This document shows positions 17,165 to 25,542 of a stretch of DNA of 64,000 nt, piece after piece. The translations under genes were made by a program, and so were the position numbers. How positions within the stretch are numbered: the stretch's first letter is position 1; every line of letters starts with the position of its first letter. Below the pieces are notes generated by a model. That model was not told the DNA's origin and searched no databases. It saw only the letters and a list, made by a program, of their open reading frames with translations. The DNA comes from Paenibacillus timonensis (GTDB taxonomy: Bacteria; Bacillota; Bacilli; Paenibacillales; Paenibacillaceae), in contig NZ_WNZY01000014.1 of assembly GCF_009725205.1 (NCBI RefSeq), positions 50,282 to 114,281 of the forward strand, written 5' to 3'.

Positions 17165-18874
17165 ATGCAAACCACAGGCCTTCTCCGACTTACGAAGTTA
17201 CGGCGGATTGGAAGCGCTGTCCTCATCCTGCTGCTGCTGGCGGGTTGCACCGGAACGCCGGACGGCAACGCCTCAACCCCGAAACCAAAGGACAACAACA
17301 CGGGAACAACGGCAGATTCAAGCCATAACTCGGACGGGGGTGCGAAAGCTGTTACAGCCGATGCCGTAGATCCCCAACCGTCTACGGTATTCTATGAAGT
17401 CTTCGTCCGTTCCTTCGCCGATTCGAACGGCGACGGCATCGGAGATTTCAAAGGCTTGACCCGCAAGCTCGACTACTTGAACGACGGAAACCCAGATACC
17501 GACTCCGATCTGGGTATCGGCGGGATTTGGCTGATGCCGATTAACCCTTCGCCAAGTTACCACGGCTATGATGTGACCGACTATCGGCAGATTAACCCGG
17601 ACTATGGTACATTGGACGATTTCCGCGAGTTTCTGAACGAGGCGCATAAACGCGGGATCAAGGTCATCATGGATTTGGTCGTCAACCATACCAGTAAGGA
17701 GCACCCTTGGTTCAAGGAGGCGGCTGCCGATAAATCCAGTAGTTATCGGGATTGGTACGTATGGGCCGAGGATAGCGGAACGGCCACGTCCGGCTCCAGC
17801 GCCGCTGGAAGCGGTAACCCTTGGCATAGTGTGCGGGGCGACCACTATTTAGGTATATTCTGGGAAGGGATGCCCGATCTCAATTTTGATAACCCGAAAG
17901 TACGGAAAGAAATCACCGCGACAGGTCAGTTTTGGCTGAAGCAGGGTGTGGACGGGTTCCGACTAGACGCCGCAAAGCATATCTATGAAGATCTGCAGAC
18001 CGATAAGAGCCAAGCGACCACGGACAAGAACGTTGCCTGGTGGCAGGAGTTCCGTAGCGGGTTAAAGGAAGTTAAGCCTGACGCCTATCTCGTGGGGGAG
18101 GTATGGGATCCTTCGGCGGCGCTAATCGCTTCCTATTTGGATCAGGCGCTGGATTCCGGGTTCAACTTTAGCTTAGCCGAAACCATTCTCAGCAGCGTCA
18201 AGACGGAAAAAGATGCGAATATCCCCTTCACTCTGGAGCGTTCGTATAAGCTGTATGGCGAGAAATCCGGCGGCCAATTCGTCGACGCCACGTTCCTGAC
18301 CAACCATGACCAGAACCGGGTCATGACCCAGCTGGAGGGGGATTTACCGCATGCGAAGATGGCGGCAAGCTTGCTGCTGACACTTCCCGGCAACCCGTTT
18401 ATTTATTATGGCGAGGAAATCGGCATGTATGGCGCAAAGCCTGATGAGCTGATCCGCGAGCCGATGCGCTGGACGCAGGACGACAGCGAAGGGCAAACGA
18501 CCTGGGAGACCGCGGAGTACAATGCCGGCAAGAAAGGCCTTAGCATAAGCGAACAAGCCGGTGACCCGGCTTCGTTGCTGTCGCATTACCGCAAGATGAT
18601 TCAGATCCGGAACGAGTTTCCCGCGCTCAAAGACGGTGCCATTCAGGAATATGAAACGGACCAGCCGGGAATAACGGCCTTTGTGCGCATCACGGAGGAC
18701 CAGGCCGTACTGGTTGTTCACAATCTGACCGGTGATAAACTTACGTTCACATTGGACCCGAATCAAGCGGACGGTAAGAGCTTCGCCAAGCTGGTGGCTG
18801 AAACGAGCGAAGGAGCGGAGCTTAGCGAGAATACGCTAGTAATGCCAGCATATTCGACGGCCATTTTGGAATAA
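17165..18874 (+). CDS. Lipoprotein alpha-amylase, GH13
   Basis: A 569-residue exported glycoside hydrolase. The signal peptide ends in the lipobox LLAGC, with Cys28 as lipid attachment site, followed by a low-complexity linker to about residue 70. The GH13 barrel carries DLVVNHT (region I), nucleophile Asp268 in GFRLDAAKH, acid/base Glu312 in VGEVWD, and Asp382 in LTNHD. It would cut starch or maltodextrins at the outer cell surface and feed the ABC importers encoded downstream. Best matches in style are cell-bound amylases of Bacillus and Paenibacillus. Its promoter bears a MalR/CcpA-type site. Exact product profile is not predictable. Confidence 0.93.
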   Translation: MQTTGLLRLTKLRRIGSAVLILLLLAGCTGTPDGNASTPKPKDNNTGTTADSSHNSDGGAKAVTADAVDPQPSTVFYEVFVRSFADSNGDGIGDFKGLTRKLDYLNDGNPDTDSDLGIGGIWLMPINPSPSYHGYDVTDYRQINPDYGTLDDFREFLNEAHKRGIKVIMDLVVNHTSKEHPWFKEAAADKSSSYRDWYVWAEDSGTATSGSSAAGSGNPWHSVRGDHYLGIFWEGMPDLNFDNPKVRKEITATGQFWLKQGVDGFRLDAAKHIYEDLQTDKSQATTDKNVAWWQEFRSGLKEVKPDAYLVGEVWDPSAALIASYLDQALDSGFNFSLAETILSSVKTEKDANIPFTLERSYKLYGEKSGGQFVDATFLTNHDQNRVMTQLEGDLPHAKMAASLLLTLPGNPFIYYGEEIGMYGAKPDELIREPMRWTQDDSEGQTTWETAEYNAGKKGLSISEQAGDPASLLSHYRKMIQIRNEFPALKDGAIQEYETDQPGITAFVRITEDQAVLVVHNLTGDKLTFTLDPNQADGKSFAKLVAETSEGAELSENTLVMPAYSTAILE

Positions 18875-18984
18875 AGCTCGCTGTTTTATCGCAACCGAGT
18901 TGCCGCTGCCCCAACTTGGTGTCGCTCCGTTCCGACTTCACATACCGCAGTTACATGGGCCTCGCAACGGCCCGTAACGGACTG

Positions 18985-19117
18985 TAACGGACTGTAATGA
19001 CGTTATTCGATCCTATAATGCGGACTTCTTTACGTAACGGACTCCAGTGACGTTATTTGGGCCAAATCGAGCATTCGAAGCGAATCGAGACCCAAATAGC
19101 GTCTCCTGAGTCCGTTA
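18985..19117. repeat. Three copies of the 27-nt intergenic repeat
   Basis: Units at 18985-19011 and 19035-19061 are direct and that at 19091-19117 is inverted. All begin TAACGGACT and end near TTATTTGGG or a close variant. This is the same family as at 13281-13463. The second and third units can form a stem. Confidence 0.8.
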
Positions 19118-19136
19118 GCTGCCTTCCAGAAAAATA

Positions 19137-19186
19137 AACGCTCCGGCGGAAGGAAGCCTAGCTTTCCTTCAACGCCGGAGCGTTTT
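19137..19186. terminator. Bidirectional terminator
   Basis: Arms AAACGCTCCGGCG and CGCCGGAGCGTTTT, with an A-rich left flank and T-run on the right. It separates the convergent amylase and chemoreceptor genes. Confidence 0.88.
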
Positions 19187-19202
19187 TAATTATGCAAACT
19201 AG

Positions 19203-21278
19203 TTAGTGGCTCCCCGCTCGTTCTCCCTGAAACGCGCTAAGCGAACGTTGCAATTGAGCTGCCAGCTCTTCCAGCCGAGCTGACAGATCGACCAATCCGG
19301 CGCTGACCCGATGCTGCTCCTGAGACATCGAGGCAACCTCCTCAGTGGAGGCGTTGGTTTGCTCCACAACGGAACTGACCGTATCGACGAAATCATGCAG
19401 GATCGATTGCGAATGCAGCAGCTCCTGAACGGAGGTGGATGAACTCCGGATCTCCGTCACAAATTGCTCCATCTCCCTTTTGACGTTCTGGAAGATGCCG
19501 GCCGCCTCTTTCACGGCTTCCGTTTGCGCGGTAAACAACGGGGAAATGCCTGTCAGCACCTCAACGGTTTGTCCGATCGCCTCCTGGATCTCCTCGGTGA
19601 TCGCCGACACCGTCTGGATCGATTCGCCCGAAGCTGCAGCCAGCTCGCGAATTTCTCCGGCGATGACCATGAACCCTCTGCCGGCCGACCCGGCTCGGGA
19701 CGCTTCGATCGAAGCGTTGAGGGACAATATATTCGTCTGCTTCGTCATTTCAACCATCGGGGCGAGGATCGATCGAATCGAGCGGGTGCTCTGGTTCAGC
19801 TTGTCCGAATTTTCTTCCAGCTGGGCCATCATTCGTGAAACCGATTCGGTCTTCTCCACCAGCTGTTCCATATACGATTCCCCTCGTTGGCTCACGTCGA
19901 TGACCCGGCCAGCCGATTCGTCCATCGCCGCGTTGACCTGAGCCACCCGGCCCATCTGGTTGCCGATTCTCTCCGCCGTCTCGGTTCCTTTCTCCGCTTC
20001 CACGGCCAGGCTTTCCGCCCCGGCTGCAATTTCCCCGGTTGCTTGCGCAATTTCAGCAGCGGTTTGCGACGTGTCGCGCGAGGCTCTCGTCAGATTCTCC
20101 GCCGTAGTCAACAATTCTGCCGCAGACACGTTCGTTTGTTCCACCAGCCGAGATATTTGCTCTAACATCCGGTTAAAGCTGTGGCCCAAACGTCCGATTT
20201 CGTCACGTCCCTTGAAATGAGTGCGAACCTGCAAATTCCCGCTTTCGCCTTCCTCCATCAAACGGCAGAGCTTCTCCAAAGGCCGGCCGACCATGCGCAC
20301 CAGTAAATAGCCGATCAGCACGGCAACCACTACGGCACCCAATAGCACAAATAACATCACGACCAGCAGCCGGTCCGCCGCACTCAGAAAATCACTCTCC
20401 GGGGCATACCCCACAATTCTCCAATCGACCGTCTTTAGTTGTCTATAGACGACCAGCTGCTGTACCCCTTTCTCATCCGCGGCTTGGAATGAGCTCTCTC
20501 CCGATTGTGCATGCTTCGCGTCAATCTGGATCACAGAATCCGTCTCCAAGAGGGTCTTATCCGCCGCATAGACAATACGGTTATCTGCGGTAAGCACCCG
20601 AACCTGACCGCTCTTTCCAATTTGCAGGTTACCCAAAATGTCGCCCACTGCCTGCGCTTTGATCTCAAACAGCAGGATGTACTCCGCCTCCGGGTGATTC
20701 ATGTTCCTCAGCAACCTAGCCATCGTAATCGTCGGCTCGGTGTAGGCGCTAAAAAAGCCCTTCTGCAACGCCGGAAACCATACGGGTTCTCCTTCGGCCT
20801 CCAGCACCGATTTCACCCGCGCTTCCACCGCCTCGTCCGTACGCACCGAGCTGACCCCCGAGGACTTATACGATTTCACATCCTCCAGACCTTTGGTGAC
20901 CAGACGCACCCCTTGAAGTCGATCGTCAGCCCCCTTCAACGTATCGAGTTTCTTACGAATTCGATCTTCGGCTTTCGTTCTGGCGACGGTTCCGATCCCC
21001 GGTTGGTTAACCGTTTCCAAATCGCTCCGCAACGTTTGATCGACGGCTAACTGCCGCGAGGACGCCTCATATTGGTCAAACAGAAAGTCCAGCTTGTCCG
21101 CGGCCTGCTCCACCGCCTGAGTGGATGCCGATGCCACCTGCTCACGGATAATTTCCCGCGACGCCCGGTAAGAACTGAATCCTAGTACTGCCGACAACAA
21201 TACAACTGCAGCAAATACAATCACAAACATCTTCAAACCCACGGAATTCCAATGCCACTGACCGCGAAGCTTCTTCAT
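19203..21278 (-). CDS. Methyl-accepting chemotaxis protein
   Basis: A 691-residue chemoreceptor. Transmembrane helix 1 is near residues 15-38, followed by a dCACHE-like extracellular sensor (about 40-300), transmembrane helix 2 (about 302-327, LLVVMLFVLLGAVVVAVLIGYLL), a HAMP domain, and a long cytoplasmic coiled coil whose hairpin tip reads TKQTNILSLNASIEASRAG then GRGFMVIAGEIRELA. It signals through CheA/CheW to the flagellar motor or possibly to the pilus. I prefer ATG 21278, nine bases after AGGGG, over ATG 21287. Its place between the amylase and the mal transporter suggests a sugar-related ligand, but this is only context. Confidence 0.92.
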   Translation of the reverse strand: MKKLRGQWHWNSVGLKMFVIVFAAVVLLSAVLGFSSYRASREIIREQVASASTQAVEQAADKLDFLFDQYEASSRQLAVDQTLRSDLETVNQPGIGTVARTKAEDRIRKKLDTLKGADDRLQGVRLVTKGLEDVKSYKSSGVSSVRTDEAVEARVKSVLEAEGEPVWFPALQKGFFSAYTEPTITMARLLRNMNHPEAEYILLFEIKAQAVGDILGNLQIGKSGQVRVLTADNRIVYAADKTLLETDSVIQIDAKHAQSGESSFQAADEKGVQQLVVYRQLKTVDWRIVGYAPESDFLSAADRLLVVMLFVLLGAVVVAVLIGYLLVRMVGRPLEKLCRLMEEGESGNLQVRTHFKGRDEIGRLGHSFNRMLEQISRLVEQTNVSAAELLTTAENLTRASRDTSQTAAEIAQATGEIAAGAESLAVEAEKGTETAERIGNQMGRVAQVNAAMDESAGRVIDVSQRGESYMEQLVEKTESVSRMMAQLEENSDKLNQSTRSIRSILAPMVEMTKQTNILSLNASIEASRAGSAGRGFMVIAGEIRELAAASGESIQTVSAITEEIQEAIGQTVEVLTGISPLFTAQTEAVKEAAGIFQNVKREMEQFVTEIRSSSTSVQELLHSQSILHDFVDTVSSVVEQTNASTEEVASMSQEQHRVSAGLVDLSARLEELAAQLQRSLSAFQGERAGSH

Positions 21279-21310
21279 ACCCCGCATCCCCTTTTACAAT
21301 ATATGTATAC

Positions 21311-21349
21311 AAAAAAAGGGTATAGCCCAGCTCGACTGAGGCTATACCC
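21311..21349 (-). terminator. Terminator of the malEFG operon
   Basis: A perfect 10-base stem on the minus strand (GGGTATAGCC and GGCTATACCC) followed by seven T, just past the malG stop. Confidence 0.93.
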
Positions 21350-21373
21350 GGGTGTCTATTCTCTCTTGCTGCG

Positions 21374-22219
21374 TTATCCTTTGCTAGCGCCTGATGTTAA
21401 GCCGTCAACAAGCAACCGCTGTAGGAACATGAACAGGATGGTAATCGGCAGTGCGATCAGAACCGCCCCTGCGGCAAACAAGGTAAAGTTACTGTTTTGG
21501 TTACTGCTGACCATATCCCACATGCCAACCGCCAGCGTCCAGTTTTCCTTCGTCCGCAGCACGAGCCGAGCAAAGATAAAGTCAACCCATGGACCGACAA
21601 ACTGGGTTAACGCCATATAAGTCAGCATCGGCTTGGACAGCGGGAGAATGATGCGCCGGAAGATCAGGAAGTTGCTGGCGCCGTCAATCCGCGCCGCTTC
21701 ATCGAGCGATCGCGGAATCGTATCGAGAAAGCCCTTCGCGATAAACGTACCGCCGAGCGGGGCCCCTGCCGCATACACGATAATCAGCGCTATATGCGTA
21801 TCGAGAAGCTGCAGCTCCCTGAGCAGCAAGTAAATGGCGATCATGCTCATGAAGCCCGGGAACATCCCCAGAACAAGCATGCCGGATAGCGCCGTTTTGC
21901 GTCCACGGAACCGAAACCGGGATAACGCATAGCTGGTGAGCAGTGTCAGCAGCACGCCCAGGAGCATGGAGAAAACAGCGATTTTCAGCGTATTTAAGTA
22001 CCAGGTGCCAAACAAATACGTTTTCGATGTAAATAGTTCGGTATAGTGATCAAACGTAAACTTCTCCGGAATCAGCGTTTTGCTATATAGCGATTTACCT
22101 GGCCGCAAAGAACCGAAGACGACCCATAGCACCGGGTAAACGGCGGCAATGCACAGTATAACCAGCATCACGTAACTGGCACCCAGCCGAATCGCGTTTC
22201 GTATTTTCCGTCCGCTCAT
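21374..22219 (-). CDS. malG: Maltodextrin ABC transporter permease MalG
   Basis: A 281-residue permease with six predicted transmembrane helices and the EAA loop (DEAARIDGASNFLIFRRIILP) that contacts the ATPase. Family: MalG/CUT1. It forms the channel with MalF. It overlaps malF by four bases, with GAGGAGG inside the end of malF. No ATPase gene accompanies it, so it probably uses a shared MsmX-type ATPase encoded elsewhere. Confidence 0.93.
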   Translation of the reverse strand: MSGRKIRNAIRLGASYVMLVILCIAAVYPVLWVVFGSLRPGKSLYSKTLIPEKFTFDHYTELFTSKTYLFGTWYLNTLKIAVFSMLLGVLLTLLTSYALSRFRFRGRKTALSGMLVLGMFPGFMSMIAIYLLLRELQLLDTHIALIIVYAAGAPLGGTFIAKGFLDTIPRSLDEAARIDGASNFLIFRRIILPLSKPMLTYMALTQFVGPWVDFIFARLVLRTKENWTLAVGMWDMVSSNQNSNFTLFAAGAVLIALPITILFMFLQRLLVDGLTSGASKG

Positions 22220-23517
22220 TGGATCATATCCTCCTCTTTAAACGACTTGGTTCTGCGGTAGTTGTAAATCGAGAACGAAGCGATAATGATGAAAATAATG
22301 ATCCCGATAGCAGAGGCCATGTTGTATTTGTTTTGGTTCAAGGTCAGTTTGTAGAGCCACGTAACCAGGAGGTCGGTAGCCCCGGCGTATTGATAATCGC
22401 CTTTGACCGGATCACCGCCCGTTAGCAGGAAGATGGCGTTAAAGTTGTTGATATTACCGGCAAATTGAGTAATGAGCGTCGGTGCGGTCGTGAACAGGAT
22501 CATCGGAAGCGTAACGATTCTGAACTTCTGATATCCGGTAGCTCCGTCCACTTCGGCCGCTTCGTACAGATCCTTCGGAATCGTGGTCAACACGCCCAGG
22601 ATCAGCAGCATGGAAACCGGAATCCCGACCCACATATTGACGACGATGACCGTAACCTTCGCCCAGAACGGGTCAGTCAACCACGGTAATCCGCCTAGCC
22701 CGAAATATCCGAGGTATTGGTTAATCGGACCAAACTGGCCATTAAACATATTTCTCATGACAAGCAGCGAAATCAGCTGCGGAATGGCGTAAGGAAGAAT
22801 TAAAATCGTTCTCCATAGCCCCTTAAAGCGAATGCCCTTCTGATTGATAAGCAAGGCCACAAGCAACCCGCCGAAATAAGTCGTTACCGTCGACAAAATC
22901 GCCCAGATAATCGTCCAGGTTAAGACGCCGTAAAAGGTATGGCTCCAGGTTTTTAGCGCCACCAGATTCTTAAACGTTCCGAATCCGACCCAATCAACCA
23001 GCATGGCTGGCGGAATGTGCTTCGGCGCCGAGTAGTTGGTAAACGCGAGCAAGATCATAAAGATGATCGGCATCACGGTAAAAAATAAAATCCCGACAGC
23101 GGGGATACTCAAAAAAGCAACAGCGAATTTATAATCTAGCACATAGCGAACCGATTGCTTAAAGTTATTTGACTTCTTGCCTTTATCTCTCTCTTCCCCG
23201 ATTTTGCGGGCGTCTCTGACGTTCATGACGTATACAAGAATGAACACCGCCAAGAACAGTAAGGTAATCAAGCTCTGAATCATGATGAAAATAGAGTGAT
23301 CTCCATCCACCCATTTTCCTTTGACAAGCATTCTAGGCACTTCGCCAAGCGTAATCATACCCCAAACCGCATTGCCCAAATTACGAATAAAATAAGTGAT
23401 CCCGAACGCTTCAATCAGCATCATCAACAAACCTTTGATGATCTGCCGATTATACAGCTGACCGAGCCCCATGCACAGTATCGACAGGATCGTCGCGTTT
23501 CTCTTGTGTCGGTCCAT
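22216..23517 (-). CDS. malF: Maltodextrin ABC transporter permease MalF
   Basis: A 433-residue permease with two extra N-terminal helices before the six-helix core. The first 110 residues (GLGQLYNRQIIKGLLMMLIE) resemble the extended MalF of Bacilli. The EAA loop is EAAEVDGATGYQKFRIVTLP. Together with MalG it imports maltose and maltodextrins delivered by the lipoprotein MalE. It is separated from malE by a GC-rich stem-loop (23558-23578) and has AAGGAAGGG before the ATG. Confidence 0.92.
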   Translation of the reverse strand: MDRHKRNATILSILCMGLGQLYNRQIIKGLLMMLIEAFGITYFIRNLGNAVWGMITLGEVPRMLVKGKWVDGDHSIFIMIQSLITLLFLAVFILVYVMNVRDARKIGEERDKGKKSNNFKQSVRYVLDYKFAVAFLSIPAVGILFFTVMPIIFMILLAFTNYSAPKHIPPAMLVDWVGFGTFKNLVALKTWSHTFYGVLTWTIIWAILSTVTTYFGGLLVALLINQKGIRFKGLWRTILILPYAIPQLISLLVMRNMFNGQFGPINQYLGYFGLGGLPWLTDPFWAKVTVIVVNMWVGIPVSMLLILGVLTTIPKDLYEAAEVDGATGYQKFRIVTLPMILFTTAPTLITQFAGNINNFNAIFLLTGGDPVKGDYQYAGATDLLVTWLYKLTLNQNKYNMASAIGIIIFIIIASFSIYNYRRTKSFKEEDMIQ

Positions 23518-23557
23518 TTCCCTTCCTTCTCCTCTCCTACGGGAAATTAAGGAATGA

Positions 23558-23578
23558 CCCGCCGCTAACAGCGGCGGG
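23558..23578 (-). other. Intercistronic stem-loop between malE and malF
   Basis: A perfect stem CCCGCCGCT/AGCGGCGGG with a three-base loop and no T-run after it. It is likely to protect the malE transcript from 3' decay or lower expression of the permease genes relative to the binding protein. Confidence 0.7.
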
Positions 23579-23606
23579 CAGATCGCTTCCCTCGTACGTC
23601 GTTTAC

Positions 23607-24926
23607 TTATTCAGCCGCTCCGTTATTCAAATCCTTAATTTGCGTTGCGGCCTTTTCCATAGCTTCTTTCGGATCGGCATTATTATTCCAAATCTCCGGC
23701 AGTGCCGCATTTACAGGAGCCCATACGTTAGCCATTTCCGGAATAGAAGGCATTGGCTGCGAGTTCTTCGCTTGCTCAGCAAACGCCGATACGTAAGGAT
23801 CGTTTTTGATTTGATCAGTTTCCAGCGCTTCAAGGTTCGTAGGTACTGCGCCAACTTTTTCGTTCAGCAACAATTGAGCGTCTTTCGTGGAAGCAAAGTT
23901 CGCGAACAATTTCGCTGCGTTCGGGTATTTCGTAAAGGAGTTCACGACCCAAATTTTAATCCCGGAGAAAGTGATCGCCGTTTTGCCGTTAATGGACGGA
24001 TAAGGAGCCAGACCCAGGTTGTCGCCGAGAGCTGCCTTGTAGCCGGCCAATTCCCAAGGACCGTTGATGTCCATTGCTACGTCGCCTTCGTTAAACAAGC
24101 TGCGTTTAATGTCCGGGTTGATGTCGCCGCTATTGATCGGGAGAATTTCTTTCAAGCTTTGGAACACTTTCATACTTTCGATGGCTCCATCGGACGTTAA
24201 GCCGATATCGTCAGGGTTTGTGCCATTATCGCCGAACAGGTAGCCTCCCGTGCTGGCAATAAACGGATAGTTAAAGTACATGTTCCCAACTTCCCACATG
24301 ATGCCGTATTTATTCTTCGACTTGTCGGTGAACGTTTTGCTAAACTCGATAACGTCACTGAAGTCTTTTGGCGCTTCGGGAAGGATCGATTTATTGTAAT
24401 ACAGAGCCATCGTTTCGGCTGCCCGCGGATAACCATAGAGCGTACCGTCGAAAGTTGCGCCTTGGATCGAAGCTTCTGTATTGTTCTTCGTCGTTTCTTC
24501 GGCAAACACGTCGTTCGCCAAAATCAGACCGGAGGTTGCTGCGTTGCCCAAGTGATCGTGAGGAACGATCAGAACGTCGGCAGCGAGACCGGATGGTCCG
24601 TCTTGCGTCAATTTACCGATTTGATCGGTTGGAGCCACTTCTTCGATTTTTACGTTTACGCCGTATTTCTCCGTAAATTGTTTGGCGATTTCTTCTGTAA
24701 ATACTTTCTCTTCTTTACTTTCCCAAACGACCAGTTCCGCGCCGTCTTCCGGAACGATCGACTCTGCGGAAGCATTGTCAGTTCCCGCATTTCCAGTGTT
24801 TTCGGTTTGGTTCGCCGGAGCATTCGCACTTCCGTTGTTGCCACCGTTATTATTCGATCCGCAAGCTGTGATGGAAATAACCAAGGACAGCGCCGCAACC
24901 AAGGTCAATGCTTTTTTGAACTTCAT
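23607..24926 (-). CDS. malE: Maltose/maltodextrin-binding lipoprotein MalE
   Basis: A 439-residue extracellular solute-binding protein (family 1). The signal peptide ends in the lipobox ISITAC, followed by an Asn/Gly-rich linker. The mature part has the family pattern (VWESKEEKVFTEEIAKQF, DVLIVPHDHLGNAATSGLI, GPWELAGYKAALGDNLGLAP) close to Bacillus MdxE/MalX. ATG 24926 is chosen because AGGAGGGG precedes it; the frame is open to 24980 without a site. First gene of malE-malF-malG, with two operator-like sites upstream (24974-24989 and 25102-25117). Confidence 0.93.
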   Translation of the reverse strand: MKFKKALTLVAALSLVISITACGSNNNGGNNGSANAPANQTENTGNAGTDNASAESIVPEDGAELVVWESKEEKVFTEEIAKQFTEKYGVNVKIEEVAPTDQIGKLTQDGPSGLAADVLIVPHDHLGNAATSGLILANDVFAEETTKNNTEASIQGATFDGTLYGYPRAAETMALYYNKSILPEAPKDFSDVIEFSKTFTDKSKNKYGIMWEVGNMYFNYPFIASTGGYLFGDNGTNPDDIGLTSDGAIESMKVFQSLKEILPINSGDINPDIKRSLFNEGDVAMDINGPWELAGYKAALGDNLGLAPYPSINGKTAITFSGIKIWVVNSFTKYPNAAKLFANFASTKDAQLLLNEKVGAVPTNLEALETDQIKNDPYVSAFAEQAKNSQPMPSIPEMANVWAPVNAALPEIWNNNADPKEAMEKAATQIKDLNNGAAE

Positions 24927-24973
24927 TACAATAACCCCTCCTAAATGTTTATATAGACGTTTTTCAAGAATTT

Positions 24974-24989
24974 TGCGCAAACGTTTTCA
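24974..24989 (-). promoter_or_regulatory. MalR/CcpA-type operator before malE
   Basis: TGCGCAAACGTTTTCA, which on the minus strand contains AACGTTTGCGCA. It lies about 50 bases upstream of the malE start codon. Confidence 0.6.
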
Positions 24990-25101
24990 GAAAGTGCTTG
25001 AAACTATTTCGCCGTTGCGACTTCTATCTCCAATAGTTTAGCATTTCCCGCCCGAAAGCGCTTTATCCACGTAACACATCATACATCATGGCATGCTACT
25101 T

Positions 25102-25117
25102 GTAAAAACGTTTGCAC
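25102..25117 (+). promoter_or_regulatory. MalR/CcpA-type operator between malE and the enzyme gene
   Basis: GTAAAAACGTTTGCAC, sharing the core AACGTTTGCRC. It sits 128 bases from the other malE site, a spacing that would allow looping. Confidence 0.55.
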
Positions 25118-25328
25118 AGTCCTAAACTGGGGGTAAATCATTTCTTTTCTCCTTCTCTCTTTTATTTTCTCCGATATTCGCATTTTTTATGTATTCACGA
25201 CTTTGCCATACGCTAGCATTCGAGGCACGTTTGCGCGTTTTCTCCCTATGTATCAAGCGGTGTTTGTCCTTTTTGTCTACGATTACTTCCCTACTTTCAT
25301 TCAATCCAACTCTCTTTGGCCTTCTGTC

Positions 25329-25473
25329 TTGTGCAATGGTTTGAACAGTGTTATAATCCGGATCAATGAGTGCAATACTAGCTTTGCCGCTCGGTTCAAT
25401 AAGTTGAAGGCGCTGTTATCGAAAGGTACATCCTCGGCCCGTTACTGGCTTGGATGTGCCTTTTTTTGCTTAG
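25329..25473 (+). promoter_or_regulatory. Promoter plus leader terminator ahead of the neopullulanase gene
   Basis: TTGTGC (25329-25334), 17 bases, then TATAAT (25352-25357) forms a plausible promoter. About 70 bases after the predicted start a hairpin (AAGGTACATCC and GGATGTGCCTT arms, 25429-25466) is followed by seven T. Transcription would stop 70 bases before the start codon at 25543 unless an antiterminator forms. It is an attenuator or the end of a small RNA of about 110 nt; I recognise no known riboswitch. Confidence 0.5.
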
Positions 25474-25542
25474 GCAACAAACCAGCTGGGACGGAGCCTG
25501 GCGGACGAAGCGATCTAAAAACCGATTTAGGAGGAATTTATT

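Larger units (their letters stand above)
18875..19202. other. Intergenic region with repeats and terminator
   Basis: No gene is visible in these 328 bases. They hold the three-copy 27-nt repeat cluster (18985-19117) and the bidirectional terminator (19137-19186). Confidence 0.7.
24927..25542. other. Regulatory region between malE and the neopullulanase gene
   Basis: About 615 bases without a convincing gene. It contains two operator-like sites (24974-24989, 25102-25117), a weaker third (CACGTTTGCGCG, 25226-25237), a promoter and a leader terminator ahead of the plus-strand enzyme gene. An open frame at 25203-25865 runs into that gene out of frame and has no ribosome site. Confidence 0.6.
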
